Source: Pseudomonas parafulva NBRC 16636 = DSM 17004 (GTDB lineage: Bacteria > Pseudomonadota > Gammaproteobacteria > Pseudomonadales > Pseudomonadaceae). Taken from it: a DNA stretch of 64,000 bases. Shown in pieces: positions 17,367-26,925 of this stretch. Positions within the stretch are counted from its first letter, which is position 1, and each line of letters starts with the position of its first letter. The stretch lies in assembly GCF_000730645.1 (NCBI RefSeq), contig NZ_BBIU01000036.1, positions 16,018-80,017 on the forward strand, given 5' to 3'. A program made the translations under genes and the position numbers. The notes beneath the pieces are model-generated. The model saw only the letters and a list, made by a program, of their open reading frames with translations, did not search any database and was not told the origin of the DNA.

Positions 17367-18712
17367 TGCCCGTTACGGTGTTGCTGGTCGAGGATGACCG
17401 CGTGTTGCGTGAGGCGCTGGCCGATACCCTCGACCTCGGCGGCGTCGCCCACCAGGCGGTGAGCAGTGCCGAGCAGGCCCTGCAGGCCGTGCGCGAACGG
17501 TCGTTCCACCTGGTGATCAGCGATGTGAACATGCCAGGTATGGACGGGCACCAATTGTTGACGCAATTACGCCGCCAGCAACCGCAGTTGCCGGTGTTGC
17601 TGATGACCGCCCACGCCGCCGTGGAGCGCGCCGTAGAGGCCATGCGCCAAGGCGCCGTTGATTACCTGGTCAAGCCCTTCGAACCCAAGGCCTTGCTCAG
17701 CCTGGTGCAACAGCACGCGGCAGGGCGCGCCGAGGACGCGGACGGCCCGATTGCCTGCGAACCCGCCAGCCGCCAATTGCTGGAGCTGGCCGCACGGGTG
17801 GCCCGCAGCGATTCCACGGTGCTGATCTCTGGTGAGTCCGGCACGGGCAAGGAAGTGCTGGCGCGCTACATTCACCAGCAGTCCACCCGTGCCAGCCAAC
17901 CGTTCGTGGCCATCAACTGCGCAGCCATCCCCGACAACATGCTGGAAGCCACGCTGTTTGGCCACGAGAAGGGGGCCTTCACCGGGGCTATTGCCGCCCA
18001 GCCCGGCAAGTTCGAGCAGGCCGACGGCGGCACCCTGCTGCTTGACGAGATTTCGGAGATGCCCCTGGGCTTGCAGGCCAAGCTGTTGCGGGTGCTGCAG
18101 GAGCGTGAGGTGGAGCGGGTGGGTGGGCGCCGGCCCATTCAGTTGGATATCCGCGTGCTGGCCACCACCAACCGCGACCTCGCGGGCGAAGTGGCGGCGG
18201 GGCGCTTCCGGGAAGACCTGTACTATCGGCTTTCGGTGTTCCCGCTGGCCTGGCGACCACTGCGCGAGCGCCAGGGCGACATCCTGCCGCTTGCCGAAAA
18301 ATTGCTGGCGCGGCATGCGCAGAAGATGAAGCACCCGCCCGTACGGCTGTCTGCACAAGCCCGTGCCTGCCTGCAGGCCTGGGCCTGGCCGGGTAACGTG
18401 CGGGAATTGGACAACGCCTTGCAGCGTGCGCTGATCCTGCAGCAGGGCGGGATTATCGAGGCGGCGGATTTTTGTCTGGAAGGCGCCATTCCGTTGGCAG
18501 CTGGCACTGAGCCATTACTTGAGAGCGCCGGGCTGGAGGGCGATGTTCGCCGGCACGAGTACCAGATGATCATTGACACCCTGCGTGCCGAGCGCGGTCG
18601 GCGCAAGGAAGCCGCCGAACGCCTGGGCATCAGCCCGCGCACCTTGCGCTACAAGCTTGCACAGATGCGTGATGCCGGCTTCGATGTGGAAGCCAGCTTG
18701 TACGGTGAGTGA
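17366..18712 (+). CDS. fleR: Two-component response regulator FleR (sigma-54 activator)
   Basis: The 448-residue protein has a receiver domain with phosphoacceptor Asp53 (SDVNMPGMDG), an AAA+ domain with Walker A GESGTGKE (156-163) and GAFTGA (203-208), and a C-terminal Fis-type helix-turn-helix (AAERLGISPRTLRYKL). In P. aeruginosa FleR with RpoN turns on the next tier of hook, ring and basal-body genes. The ATG at 17366 shares one base with the fleS stop; a GTG one codon earlier is also possible. Confidence 0.96.
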   Translation: MPVTVLLVEDDRVLREALADTLDLGGVAHQAVSSAEQALQAVRERSFHLVISDVNMPGMDGHQLLTQLRRQQPQLPVLLMTAHAAVERAVEAMRQGAVDYLVKPFEPKALLSLVQQHAAGRAEDADGPIACEPASRQLLELAARVARSDSTVLISGESGTGKEVLARYIHQQSTRASQPFVAINCAAIPDNMLEATLFGHEKGAFTGAIAAQPGKFEQADGGTLLLDEISEMPLGLQAKLLRVLQEREVERVGGRRPIQLDIRVLATTNRDLAGEVAAGRFREDLYYRLSVFPLAWRPLRERQGDILPLAEKLLARHAQKMKHPPVRLSAQARACLQAWAWPGNVRELDNALQRALILQQGGIIEAADFCLEGAIPLAAGTEPLLESAGLEGDVRRHEYQMIIDTLRAERGRRKEAAERLGISPRTLRYKLAQMRDAGFDVEASLYGE

Positions 18713-18810
18713 GCCTGGCTGCAGGCTGGCAGCGGCGCTCGGTTTCATAGGTGCAGACCCAGGCAAGAAGAACACCTCCCCTCCAACATCCCGACCGCTC
18801 CTGCCAAGGC

Positions 18811-18827
18811 TGGCACCTTTGTTGCTT
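18811..18827 (+). promoter_or_regulatory. Sigma-54 promoter of fliE operon
   Basis: TGGCACC-N4-TTGCTT has GG at 18812-18813 and GC at 18824-18825, 10 bases apart, and is almost a perfect RpoN box. It is about 60 bp upstream of fliE and should drive fliEFGHIJ. Confidence 0.88.
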
Positions 18828-18885
18828 AGGTAGGGTATCTGCCGCATCACTGTCAAAAAAATGCGGCCGCAGGAGAGAGAAGGTC

Positions 18886-19218
18886 ATGAGCCAAGGTGTT
18901 GAATTCAATCGTCTGATGCTGGACATGCGCGCCATGCAGGCCGACGCCATGTCGTTGCCGAAGGTGGCTGTCGCCCCTGAACTGGCACCTGGGCAAAGCA
19001 CCTTCGCCGACATGCTCGGCCAGGCTATCGGCAAGGTGAACGAAACCCAGCAGGCTTCTAACCAGCTGGCCAACGCCTTCGAAATCGGCAAGAGCGGCGT
19101 TGACCTGACCGATGTGATGATCGCTTCGCAGAAGGCCAGCGTCTCGATGCAGGCCTTGACCCAGGTACGCAACAAGCTGGTCCAGGCGTACCAGGACATC
19201 ATGCAGATGCCGGTGTGA
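18886..19218 (+). CDS. fliE: Flagellar hook-basal body protein FliE
   Basis: A 110-residue protein that links the MS ring to the rod. The C-terminal two thirds carry the family pattern (FADMLGQAIGKVNETQQASNQL, DLTDVMIASQKASVSMQALTQVRNKLVQAYQDIMQMPV). The ATG at 18886 follows AGGAGAGAGAAGG. A frame open from 18751 overlaps the promoter and is not part of the gene. It opens the fliEFGHIJ operon. Confidence 0.96.
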   Translation: MSQGVEFNRLMLDMRAMQADAMSLPKVAVAPELAPGQSTFADMLGQAIGKVNETQQASNQLANAFEIGKSGVDLTDVMIASQKASVSMQALTQVRNKLVQAYQDIMQMPV

Positions 19219-19233
19219 GGGCGGACGTAGACC

Positions 19234-21012
19234 ATGGCTGAAGCAGTCGTCGACAACGCGCCCGCCAAAAGTGGCCCGCCAGCGTCCAAGCCGCCGATGC
19301 TGCGCCTGGCGTTTCTGGAAAACATCGCGCAGATGCCCATCCTGCGTCAGATCGGCCTCATGGTCGGCCTGGCCGCCAGCGTGGCCATCGGCTTTGCCGT
19401 GGTGCTGTGGTCGCAGCAGCCTGATTACCGCCCCCTGTACGGCAGCCTGTCGGGCATGGACACCAAGCAGGTCATGGATACCCTGTCGGCCGCTGACATC
19501 CCCTACAACGTGGAACCCAATTCCGGCGCCCTGCTGGTGAAGGCCGACGACCTCTCCCGTGCGCGCCTGAAACTGGCAGCGGCCGGCGTGGCACCCAGCG
19601 ACGGCAATGTCGGCTTCGAACTGCTGGACAAGGAACAGGGGCTGGGCACCAGCCAGTTCATGGAAGCCACCCGCTACCGCCGCAGCCTGGAAGGCGAGCT
19701 GGCGCGGACCGTGTCGAGCCTGAACAACGTCAAGGCCGCCCGCGTGCACCTGGCCATCCCGAAAAGCTCGGTGTTTGTCCGTGATGAACGCAAACCCAGT
19801 GCCTCGGTACTGGTTGAGCTGTACCCAGGCCGTGCCCTGGAGCCTGGGCAGGTGATGGCGATCGTCAACCTGGTTGCCACCAGCGTGCCGGAGCTGGACA
19901 AGTCCCAGGTGACCGTGGTCGACCAGAAGGGCAACCTGCTGTCTGACCAGATCCAGGACTCTGCGCTGACCCAGGCAGGCAAGCAGTTCGACTACAGCCG
20001 CCGTGTGGAGAGCATGCTCACCCAGCGCGTGCACAACATTCTGCAGCCGGTGCTGGGCAATGACCGCTACAAGGCCGAGGTGTCTGCCGACCTGGATTTC
20101 AGTGCGGTCGAGTCCACCTCCGAGCAGTTCAACCCTGACCAGCCCGCGCTGCGCAGCGAGCAGTCGGTAGACGAGCAGCGTGCCAGCAGCCAAGGCCCGC
20201 AGGGTGTGCCCGGTGCCTTGAGCAACCAGCCGCCGGGCGCTGCGTCCGCGCCGCAGACCACCGGTGGCGCGGCCACCGCGGCCGGGGCGATCCAGCCTGG
20301 CCAGCCGTTGGTCGATGCCAATGGCCAGCAGATCATGGACCCGGCCACCGGCCAGCCCATGCTCGCGCCCTATCCGTCGGACAAGCGTCAGCAAAGCACC
20401 AAGAATTTCGAGCTGGACCGCTCCATCAGCCATACTCGTCAGCAGCAGGGGCGCACCATGCGCCTGTCGGTGGCGGTGGTGGTGGATGACCAGGTCAAGG
20501 TCGATGCAGCCAATGGCAATACCACCCATGTGCCATGGGGCGCCGAAGACCTGGCACGCTTCACGCGCCTGGTACAGGATGCGGTGGGCTACGATGCCAG
20601 CCGGGGCGACAGCGTCACGGTGATCAACGTGCCGTTCGCACCGGACCGCGGTGAAGAAATTGCCGACATCGCGTTCTACCAGCAACCGTGGTTCTGGGAT
20701 ATCGTCAAGCAGGTGCTGGGTGTGCTGTTCATCCTGGTGCTGGTGTTCGGCGTGCTGCGCCCGGTACTCAACAACCTCACAGGGGGTGGCAAGCAGGCTG
20801 CCCCGGACAGCGACATGGAGCTGGGCGGCATGATCGGGCTCGATGGCGAACTGGCCAGCGACCGCGTCAGCCTGGGTGGCCCGACAAGCATTCTGCTGCC
20901 AAGCCCCACCGAGGGCTACGAGGCACAGCTCAACGCAATCAAAGGCCTTGTGGCCGAGGACCCGGGCCGTGTCGCCCAGGTCGTGAAAGACTGGATCAAC
21001 GCCGATGAGTGA
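19234..21012 (+). CDS. fliF: Flagellar MS-ring protein FliF
   Basis: The 592-residue inner-membrane protein has a transmembrane helix near residues 47-65, the YscJ/FliF-type ring-building motifs (DYRPLYGSLSGMD, LARTVSSLNNVKAARVHLAIPKSSVFVRDE), a Gln/Pro/Ala-rich periplasmic insert (about 305-380) and a second transmembrane helix near 490-510. The cytoplasmic tail that binds FliG follows. Length is typical for Pseudomonas. Confidence 0.97.
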   Translation: MAEAVVDNAPAKSGPPASKPPMLRLAFLENIAQMPILRQIGLMVGLAASVAIGFAVVLWSQQPDYRPLYGSLSGMDTKQVMDTLSAADIPYNVEPNSGALLVKADDLSRARLKLAAAGVAPSDGNVGFELLDKEQGLGTSQFMEATRYRRSLEGELARTVSSLNNVKAARVHLAIPKSSVFVRDERKPSASVLVELYPGRALEPGQVMAIVNLVATSVPELDKSQVTVVDQKGNLLSDQIQDSALTQAGKQFDYSRRVESMLTQRVHNILQPVLGNDRYKAEVSADLDFSAVESTSEQFNPDQPALRSEQSVDEQRASSQGPQGVPGALSNQPPGAASAPQTTGGAATAAGAIQPGQPLVDANGQQIMDPATGQPMLAPYPSDKRQQSTKNFELDRSISHTRQQQGRTMRLSVAVVVDDQVKVDAANGNTTHVPWGAEDLARFTRLVQDAVGYDASRGDSVTVINVPFAPDRGEEIADIAFYQQPWFWDIVKQVLGVLFILVLVFGVLRPVLNNLTGGGKQAAPDSDMELGGMIGLDGELASDRVSLGGPTSILLPSPTEGYEAQLNAIKGLVAEDPGRVAQVVKDWINADE

Positions 21013-22024
21013 TAACCGAGCCGTTACCGCCAAGCTGAGCCGCGTCGACAAGGCAGCCATCCTGCTGCTTTCACTGGGCGAAACCGATGCCGCGCAGGTG
21101 CTGCGCCACATGGGGCCCAAGGAAGTGCAGCGGGTGGGGGTGGCCATGGCGCAGATGGGCAACATTCACCGCGACCAGGTCGAGCAGGTGATGAGCGAGT
21201 TTGTCGAAGTGGTCGGCGACCAGACCAGTCTGGGCGTGGGTTCCGATGCCTATATCCGCAAGATGCTCAACCAGGCGCTGGGTGAAGACAAGGCCAATGG
21301 CCTGGTCGACCGCATTCTGCTGGGCGGCAACACCAGCGGCCTGGACAGCCTGAAATGGATGGAACCGCGCGCGGTTGCCGACGTGATCCGCTACGAACAC
21401 CCGCAGATCCAGGCCATCGTGGTGGCCTACCTCGACCCGGACCAGGCGGGTGAAGTGCTGAGCAACTTCGACCACAAGGTGCGTTTGGACATTGTGTTGC
21501 GGGTATCGTCGCTGAACACCGTGCAACCGGCTGCGCTTAAAGAGCTGAACCAGATTCTGGAGAAGCAGTTCTCCGGCAACTCCAATGCCGCGCGTACCAC
21601 CCTGGGTGGCATCAAGCGCGCTGCCGACATCATGAACTTCCTCGACAGCTCGGTGGAAGGCGCGTTGATGGACTCGATCCGCGAGATCGACAGCGACCTG
21701 TCCGAGCAGATCGAAGACTTGATGTTCGTGTTCAACAACCTGGCCGACGTCGACGACCGTGGTATCCAGGCGCTGTTGCGCGAGGTGTCTTCGGACGTGC
21801 TGGTGGTGTCGCTCAAGGGTGCAGACGAGCGGGTCAAGGACAAGATCTTCAAGAACATGTCCAAGCGTGCCTCCGAGCTGCTGCGCGACGACCTCGAGGC
21901 CAAGGGCCCGGTGCGGGTCAGCGACGTGGAAACGGCGCAGAAGGAAATCCTCACCATCGCCCGCCGCATGGCCGACGCCGGCGAAATCGTCCTCGGCGGC
22001 AAGGGCGCCGAAGAAATGATCTAA
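21005..22024 (+). CDS. fliG: Flagellar motor switch protein FliG
   Basis: A 339-residue C-ring protein. The N-terminal FliF-binding part (LSRVDKAAILLLSLGE), the middle EHPQ motif (YEHPQIQAIVVAYL) and the charged C-terminal torque helix (VLVVSLKGADERVKDKIFKNMSKRASELLRDDLEAKGPVR) are all clear. It overlaps fliF by 8 bases, suggesting translational coupling. It is followed by an unusual repeat-filled spacer before fliH. Confidence 0.98.
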   Translation: MSDNRAVTAKLSRVDKAAILLLSLGETDAAQVLRHMGPKEVQRVGVAMAQMGNIHRDQVEQVMSEFVEVVGDQTSLGVGSDAYIRKMLNQALGEDKANGLVDRILLGGNTSGLDSLKWMEPRAVADVIRYEHPQIQAIVVAYLDPDQAGEVLSNFDHKVRLDIVLRVSSLNTVQPAALKELNQILEKQFSGNSNAARTTLGGIKRAADIMNFLDSSVEGALMDSIREIDSDLSEQIEDLMFVFNNLADVDDRGIQALLREVSSDVLVVSLKGADERVKDKIFKNMSKRASELLRDDLEAKGPVRVSDVETAQKEILTIARRMADAGEIVLGGKGAEEMI

Positions 22025-22038
22025 AAGCGGCAAGCATT

Positions 22039-22188
22039 AAGCTGCAAGCTGCAAGACAAAGCAGCCCCGATGCAGCCTGCTTAGGCTTGTAGCTTTAAGC
22101 TGCAAGATACAAGCTTCAAGGGGTAAGAAAAAAGCAGCCCTCATGCAGTCTGCTTTGGCTTGCAGCTTGCAGCTTGCCACTTGTAGCT
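22039..22188 (+). repeat. Two tandem imperfect-palindrome repeats in the fliG-fliH gap
   Basis: Two related units (about 22039-22097 and 22098-22188) each carry AAGCTGCAAG-type arms, an AAAGCAG / CTGCTT inner stem and a GATGCAG or CATGCAG loop. Both could fold into long stem-loops in the mRNA. They are lower in GC than the neighbouring genes. A similar AAGCTGCAAG repeat style is dispersed in pseudomonad genomes; that link is from memory and untested here. Confidence 0.7.
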
Positions 22189-22206
22189 ATTTAAACAGGC
22201 GAGTTC

Positions 22207-22986
22207 ATGTCCACCAAAGAACACCATCCCAGCGACCTGATCCGTGCCCGTGACCTTGAGGGGGTGGACGTATGGGCGCTGCCCAGTTTTGACCCCCAGC
22301 CGCCGCCTCGGTCCGAACCCGAACAACCGGTAGAAGTGGAAGAAGAGGTCGAGGAAGTGCCGCTGGAAGACGTCCAGCCGCTTACCCTCGAAGAACTCGA
22401 AGCCATTCGCCAGGAAGCCTACAACGAGGGCTTCGCCACCGGGGAGCGTGAAGGTTTTCACAGCACCCAGCTGAAGGTGCGTCAAGAAGCCGACGAAGCC
22501 CTCAAGGTGAAGCTGGCCAGCCTCGAGCGCTTGATGACCCACCTGATGGAACCGATCGCCGAGCAGGACACGCACATCGAGAAAACCCTGGTGCACTTGG
22601 TGGCTCACATCACCCGGCAGGTGATTGGCCGCGAGCTGCACAACGATTCCAGCCAGATCACCCAGGTACTGCGCGGCGCGCTGAAACTGCTGCCGATGGG
22701 CGCTGACAACATCCGCATCCACCTCAACCCGCAGGACTTCGAGCTGGCCAAAGCCCTGCGCGAGCGCCATGAAGAAAACTGGCGGCTGCTGGAAGACAGC
22801 ACCTTGCTGCCGGGCGGCTGCCGCATCGAAACGGCCCAAAGCCGCATCGACGCGACCATGGAAACCCGCATCGAAAAAGCGGTGGCACAACTGTTCGATC
22901 AACTGCACGACCATTCCCTGCACCCTGCCGCCGCTGACCTTTCGGTAGACCTGGATGCACCGGTGGAGCCAGCGGATGCGCCTTGA
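22207..22986 (+). CDS. fliH: Flagellar export ATPase regulator FliH
   Basis: The 259-residue protein starts with a Pro/Glu-rich region, then has the glycine-spaced helix (EAYNEGFATGEREGF) and a V-ATPase-E-like C-terminal domain (LVAHITRQVIGRELHNDSSQI). FliH binds and restrains FliI and links it to FliN. The ATG at 22207 is the first after the repeat spacer. It overlaps fliI by 11 bases. Confidence 0.95.
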   Translation: MSTKEHHPSDLIRARDLEGVDVWALPSFDPQPPPRSEPEQPVEVEEEVEEVPLEDVQPLTLEELEAIRQEAYNEGFATGEREGFHSTQLKVRQEADEALKVKLASLERLMTHLMEPIAEQDTHIEKTLVHLVAHITRQVIGRELHNDSSQITQVLRGALKLLPMGADNIRIHLNPQDFELAKALRERHEENWRLLEDSTLLPGGCRIETAQSRIDATMETRIEKAVAQLFDQLHDHSLHPAAADLSVDLDAPVEPADAP

Positions 22987-24331
22987 ACGCACCAGCTTCG
23001 GCAAGCGCCTGGGCACTTACGCCGAGGCCATCGAGCTGCCGGCGCAACCGGTGGTAGAAGGCCGCCTGCTGCGCATGGTGGGCCTGACCCTGGAAGCCGA
23101 AGGCCTGCGCGCTGCCGTGGGCAGCCGTTGCCTGGTCATCAACGATGACAGCTACCACCCAGTGCAGGTCGAAGCCGAGGTGATGGGCTTCGCCGGGCCC
23201 AAGGTGTTCCTGATGCCGGTGGGCAGCATTGTCGGCATTGCCCCTGGCGCGCGGGTGGTGCCGCTGGACGACGGCGGTCGCCTGCCCATGGGCATGAGCA
23301 TGCTGGGCCGGGTGCTCGATGGCGCCGGCCGTGCACTGGATGGCAAGGGTGGCATGAAGGCCGAGGACTGGGTGCCCATGGACGGCCCGGTGATCAACCC
23401 GCTCAACCGCGACCCTATCAGCAAGCCCCTGGACGTGGGCATTCGCAGTATCAATGGCCTGCTTACCGTAGGCCGCGGCCAGCGCCTTGGCCTGTTTGCC
23501 GGCACCGGTGTGGGTAAGTCGGTGTTGCTGGGCATGATGACCCGTTTCACCGAAGCCGAGATCATTGTGGTGGGCCTGATTGGCGAACGGGGGCGCGAGG
23601 TGAAGGAGTTCATCGAGCACATCCTCGGCGAGGAGGGCATCAAGCGCTCGGTGGTGGTGGCATCGCCTGCCGATGATGCGCCGCTGATGCGTCTGCGCGC
23701 TGCCATGTACTGCACGCGCATCGCCGAGTACTTCCGCGACAAGGGTAAAAACGTGCTGCTGCTGATGGACTCGCTGACCCGCTTCGCCCAGGCCCAGCGG
23801 GAAATTGCCCTGGCCATCGGCGAACCGCCGGCTACCCGCGGTTACCCGCCGTCAGTGTTCGCCAAGCTGCCCAAGCTGGTGGAGCGGGCCGGCAACGGGG
23901 AGGCGGGTGGCGGCTCCATCACCGCGTTCTACACGGTATTGTCCGAAGGCGATGACCAGCAGGACCCCATCGCCGACTCGGCGCGGGGCGTGCTGGACGG
24001 TCACTTCGTGCTGTCGCGGCGCCTGGCCGAAGAGGGCCATTACCCGGCCATTGATATCGAGGCCTCCATCAGCCGGGTGATGCCGCAGGTGGTGGATGCC
24101 GATCACCTGCGCGAAGCGCAGAAGTTCAAGCAGCTGTGGTCGCGCCTGTCGCAAAGCCGCGACCTGATCAGCGTGGGGGCCTATGTGGCCGGTGGCGACC
24201 CCGAAACGGATTTGGCCATCGCCTTGCAGTCACGCCTGGTCGAGTATTTGCGCCAGGGGTTGCAGGAGAACGTGGGCATGGCGCAAAGCCGCGACCAGTT
24301 GGGGGCGATTTTCACGCCCCCGGCAGGCTGA
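22976..24331 (+). CDS. fliI: Flagellum-specific export ATPase FliI
   Basis: A 451-residue F1-beta-like ATPase with Walker A GTGVGKS (176-182), the catalytic glutamate region GERGREVKEF and Walker B LLLMDSLTRFAQAQRE. It helps power type III flagellar export at the base of the flagellum. The ATG at 22976 gives the length of P. aeruginosa FliI; a longer frame from 22955 is not needed. It overlaps the end of fliH. Confidence 0.97.
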   Translation: MRLERTSFGKRLGTYAEAIELPAQPVVEGRLLRMVGLTLEAEGLRAAVGSRCLVINDDSYHPVQVEAEVMGFAGPKVFLMPVGSIVGIAPGARVVPLDDGGRLPMGMSMLGRVLDGAGRALDGKGGMKAEDWVPMDGPVINPLNRDPISKPLDVGIRSINGLLTVGRGQRLGLFAGTGVGKSVLLGMMTRFTEAEIIVVGLIGERGREVKEFIEHILGEEGIKRSVVVASPADDAPLMRLRAAMYCTRIAEYFRDKGKNVLLLMDSLTRFAQAQREIALAIGEPPATRGYPPSVFAKLPKLVERAGNGEAGGGSITAFYTVLSEGDDQQDPIADSARGVLDGHFVLSRRLAEEGHYPAIDIEASISRVMPQVVDADHLREAQKFKQLWSRLSQSRDLISVGAYVAGGDPETDLAIALQSRLVEYLRQGLQENVGMAQSRDQLGAIFTPPAG

Positions 24332-24337
24332 TAGCCG

Positions 24338-24790
24338 GTGGCGCTGCCAGGGCGCGCCGCGCGCCTTGCGCCGGTGGTGGGCATGGCCGAAGAAGCCGAG
24401 CGCAAGGCCGCCCAGCGCCTGGGGCAGTTCCAGCAGCAGGTGGCCACGGCCCAGGCCAAGCTGGCAGAGCTGGAGCGCTTTCGCGAGGATTACCAGCAGC
24501 AGTGGATCAACCGCGGTGGCCAGGGCGTGAATGGCAGTTGGCTGGTCAATTACCAGCGCTTTCTCGGGCAGCTCGAAACCGCCATGACCCAGCAGCGTCA
24601 GAGCCTGGTGTGGCACCAGAACAACCTCAACAATGCCCGGGGCATGTGGCAGCAGGCCTACGCGCGGGTTGAAGGGTTGCGCAAACTGGTGCAGCGCTAC
24701 ATGGACGAAGCCCGGCGTGCCGAAGACAAGCGTGAGCAGCGCCTGCTCGATGAACTGTCCCAGCGCCTGCCGCGCCAGGAACCGCTCTAG
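24338..24790 (+). CDS. fliJ: Flagellar export protein FliJ
   Basis: A 150-residue coiled-coil protein (RAARLAPVVGMAEEAERKAAQRLGQFQQQ, then long charged helices) that acts as the stalk of the export ATPase and recycles chaperones. It starts with GTG at 24338, 7 bases after fliI; the ribosome site is weak, which suggests coupling to fliI. It is the last gene of the fliEFGHIJ run. Confidence 0.92.
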   Translation: MALPGRAARLAPVVGMAEEAERKAAQRLGQFQQQVATAQAKLAELERFREDYQQQWINRGGQGVNGSWLVNYQRFLGQLETAMTQQRQSLVWHQNNLNNARGMWQQAYARVEGLRKLVQRYMDEARRAEDKREQRLLDELSQRLPRQEPL

Positions 24791-24870
24791 CCTCCACCAC
24801 TTGCGGCCTCCACCTGTGGCTGCTACACCTTCATGAGGACGCACCCGCCATCATCGAAGGAATCGCTGAA

Positions 24871-25176
24871 ATGGCAGTTGAAACGGATTTTTCGCAGGAC
24901 GGCAAAAAGCTCACGATCAGGATCAAAGGGCGCTTCGATTTCGGCAGGCACCAGGAATTTCGCGATGCCTACGAGCGTCAGCCAAGCCGCCCCGATGCGG
25001 TGGTGGTCGACCTGCAAGACACCACTTACCTCGACAGTTCGGCGCTGGGCATGCTGTTGATGCTGCGCGACTACGCCGGGGGCGATGAAGCCGATGTGCG
25101 GGTGGTGCACGCCAGCTCGGATGTGCGCAAGATCCTCGCCATCTCCAATTTCGACAAACTCTTCGACATCAGTTGA
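24871..25176 (+). CDS. hsbA: STAS-domain anti-anti-sigma factor HsbA
   Basis: A 101-residue STAS domain protein with the phosphorylatable site TTYLDSSALGMLL (Ser56/Ser57). In P. aeruginosa HsbA is the partner of HsbR; depending on its phosphorylation it binds the anti-sigma factor FlgM or a diguanylate cyclase, and so tilts the choice between swarming and biofilm. The stop is close to, or overlaps, the hsbR start. It sits between fliJ and fliK. Confidence 0.9.
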   Translation: MAVETDFSQDGKKLTIRIKGRFDFGRHQEFRDAYERQPSRPDAVVVDLQDTTYLDSSALGMLLMLRDYAGGDEADVRVVHASSDVRKILAISNFDKLFDIS

Positions 25177-25184
25177 GCGCCAAT

Positions 25185-26876
25185 ATGCCGGCCGGGCAGG
25201 GTTTGACGGTGCTGGTTGCTGAGGACAGTGACGTCGACCGCATGCTCCTGGCGCGGATCGTCAAGCGCCAGGGGCACCAGGTGGTCACTGCGCAGAACGG
25301 CCAGGAAGCGGTGGCATTGTTCAGCGAACGGCGCCCGCAGCTGGTGCTGCTCGATGCGCTGATGCCGGTGATGGATGGTTTCGAGGCCGCGCGGCAGATC
25401 AAGGCCCTGGCCGGCGAGGCGCTGGTGCCGATCATCTTTCTGACATCCCTCAATGAAGAGCAGGCGCTGGTGCGGTGCCTGGAGGCGGGCGGCGATGACT
25501 TCATGGCCAAGCCGTACAGTGCCGTGATCCTGGCCGCCAAGATCCGCGCCATGGACCGCCTGCGCCGGCTGCAGGACACGGTGCTCCAGCAGCGTGACCA
25601 GATCGCCCGGCACCACCACCACCTGCTGAATGAGCAGCGGGTAGCCAAGGCGGTATTCGACAAGGTCGCCCACTCCGGTTGCCTTGGCGCGCCCAACATC
25701 CGCTCTGTGCAGTCGCCTTACGCACTGTTCAATGGCGACCTGATGCTCGCGGCCTTTACGCCGTCCGGTGACATGCGCGTATTCCTCGGGGATTTCACCG
25801 GCCATGGCCTGCCGGCAGCGGTCGGCGCCATGCCCCTGGCCGAGGTGTTCTACGGCATGACGGCCAAGGGCTACACCATGCCCCAGGTGCTGCGCGAGAT
25901 GAACGCCAAGCTCAAACGCATCCTGCCCGTGGACATGTTCTGCTGCGCGCTGTTGCTCAACCTCAGCCAGCAGCGGGCGGTAGTGGAGGTATGGAACGGC
26001 GGCATGCCCGACGGCTACCGCCTGTCGGCGGAAGGTGCTGTACTGACGCCATTGCAGTCACGTCATCTACCGTTGGGTATTCTGGGGCCTGGGCAGTTCG
26101 ATGACGCTGTCGAGGTATGGCCGCTGGCCGCAGGCGAGCGGGTTCTGTTGCTGTCTGACGGCGTGCTGGAAACAGCAGATGCCCAGGAGCGCCTGTTCGG
26201 CGAGCAGCGCCTGCGGTCGGTGTTGGCCGGCAATCGCGAGCCAGCGCTGCTGTTCAGTGAGCTGATGCAGGCGCTGGCGCTGTTTGGTGGGCAGCCACGG
26301 GATGACATCAGTTTGTGCGATATCCGCATGCCCGGCGCCCAAGAGCCGTTGCCGGCTCCTGTAAACTACCCGGACAGCGGCCCGACCAGCCCGGCAGACT
26401 GGTCGCTGGGGTTCGAGGTTCGCGGGCAAAGCCTGCGTCAGTTCAACCCCGTACCGTACCTGGTGCAGTTGTTGCAGCAGGTTCATGGCCTGCGTACCCG
26501 TGGCGGGAACCTGTACAGTGTGCTCAGCGAGTTGTACTCCAACGCGCTTGAACATGGCGTGCTTGGCCTGGATTCGCAGCTCAAGCGGGATGTGCAGGGG
26601 TTTGCCGACTATTATCAGGAGCGCGCTCGGCGCCTGGCATTGTTGAGCGAGGGCTTCGTGCGCATCGACCTTGTGGTTGAACCGCATGCCCAGGGCGGGC
26701 GTCTGAAGATCGACGTGCGTGACAGCGGTGAGGGTTTCGACGTGCAGCAGGTGCTGTCACGGGCGGCATTGCAACAAGGGCTGAGTGGGCGCGGGCTGGA
26801 ACTGGTCCGGCGCCTGTCCAGCAGTGCAACCTGGGCCGAAGGTGGCCGGTGCGCACGCGTGGAGTTCGCCTGGTGA
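25185..26876 (+). CDS. hsbR: Response regulator / PP2C phosphatase / anti-sigma kinase HsbR
   Basis: A 563-residue three-domain protein. A receiver domain (1-120) has Asp57 (LLDALMPVMDG). A SpoIIE/PP2C phosphatase domain (about 150-385) shows GDLMLAAFTPSGDMRVFLGDFTGHG and LLLSDGVLE. A C-terminal HATPase domain (about 400-560) has the N box ELYSNALEHG and G box DSGEGFD. It receives phosphate through HptB and sets the state of HsbA. The ATG at 25185 is chosen; a TTG at 25173 that overlaps the hsbA stop is an alternative. Confidence 0.9.
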   Translation: MPAGQGLTVLVAEDSDVDRMLLARIVKRQGHQVVTAQNGQEAVALFSERRPQLVLLDALMPVMDGFEAARQIKALAGEALVPIIFLTSLNEEQALVRCLEAGGDDFMAKPYSAVILAAKIRAMDRLRRLQDTVLQQRDQIARHHHHLLNEQRVAKAVFDKVAHSGCLGAPNIRSVQSPYALFNGDLMLAAFTPSGDMRVFLGDFTGHGLPAAVGAMPLAEVFYGMTAKGYTMPQVLREMNAKLKRILPVDMFCCALLLNLSQQRAVVEVWNGGMPDGYRLSAEGAVLTPLQSRHLPLGILGPGQFDDAVEVWPLAAGERVLLLSDGVLETADAQERLFGEQRLRSVLAGNREPALLFSELMQALALFGGQPRDDISLCDIRMPGAQEPLPAPVNYPDSGPTSPADWSLGFEVRGQSLRQFNPVPYLVQLLQQVHGLRTRGGNLYSVLSELYSNALEHGVLGLDSQLKRDVQGFADYYQERARRLALLSEGFVRIDLVVEPHAQGGRLKIDVRDSGEGFDVQQVLSRAALQQGLSGRGLELVRRLSSSATWAEGGRCARVEFAW

Positions 26877-26925
26877 GCCTGGGGCGGGCTCGGGCATTTA
26901 TCTGGCTTGATCAAGGAGCGAACAA

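Noticed and set aside
18853..21165. Antisense open frame of 770 codons opposite fliE-fliF
   Set aside because: Fully overlaps real genes and shows no recognisable motif.
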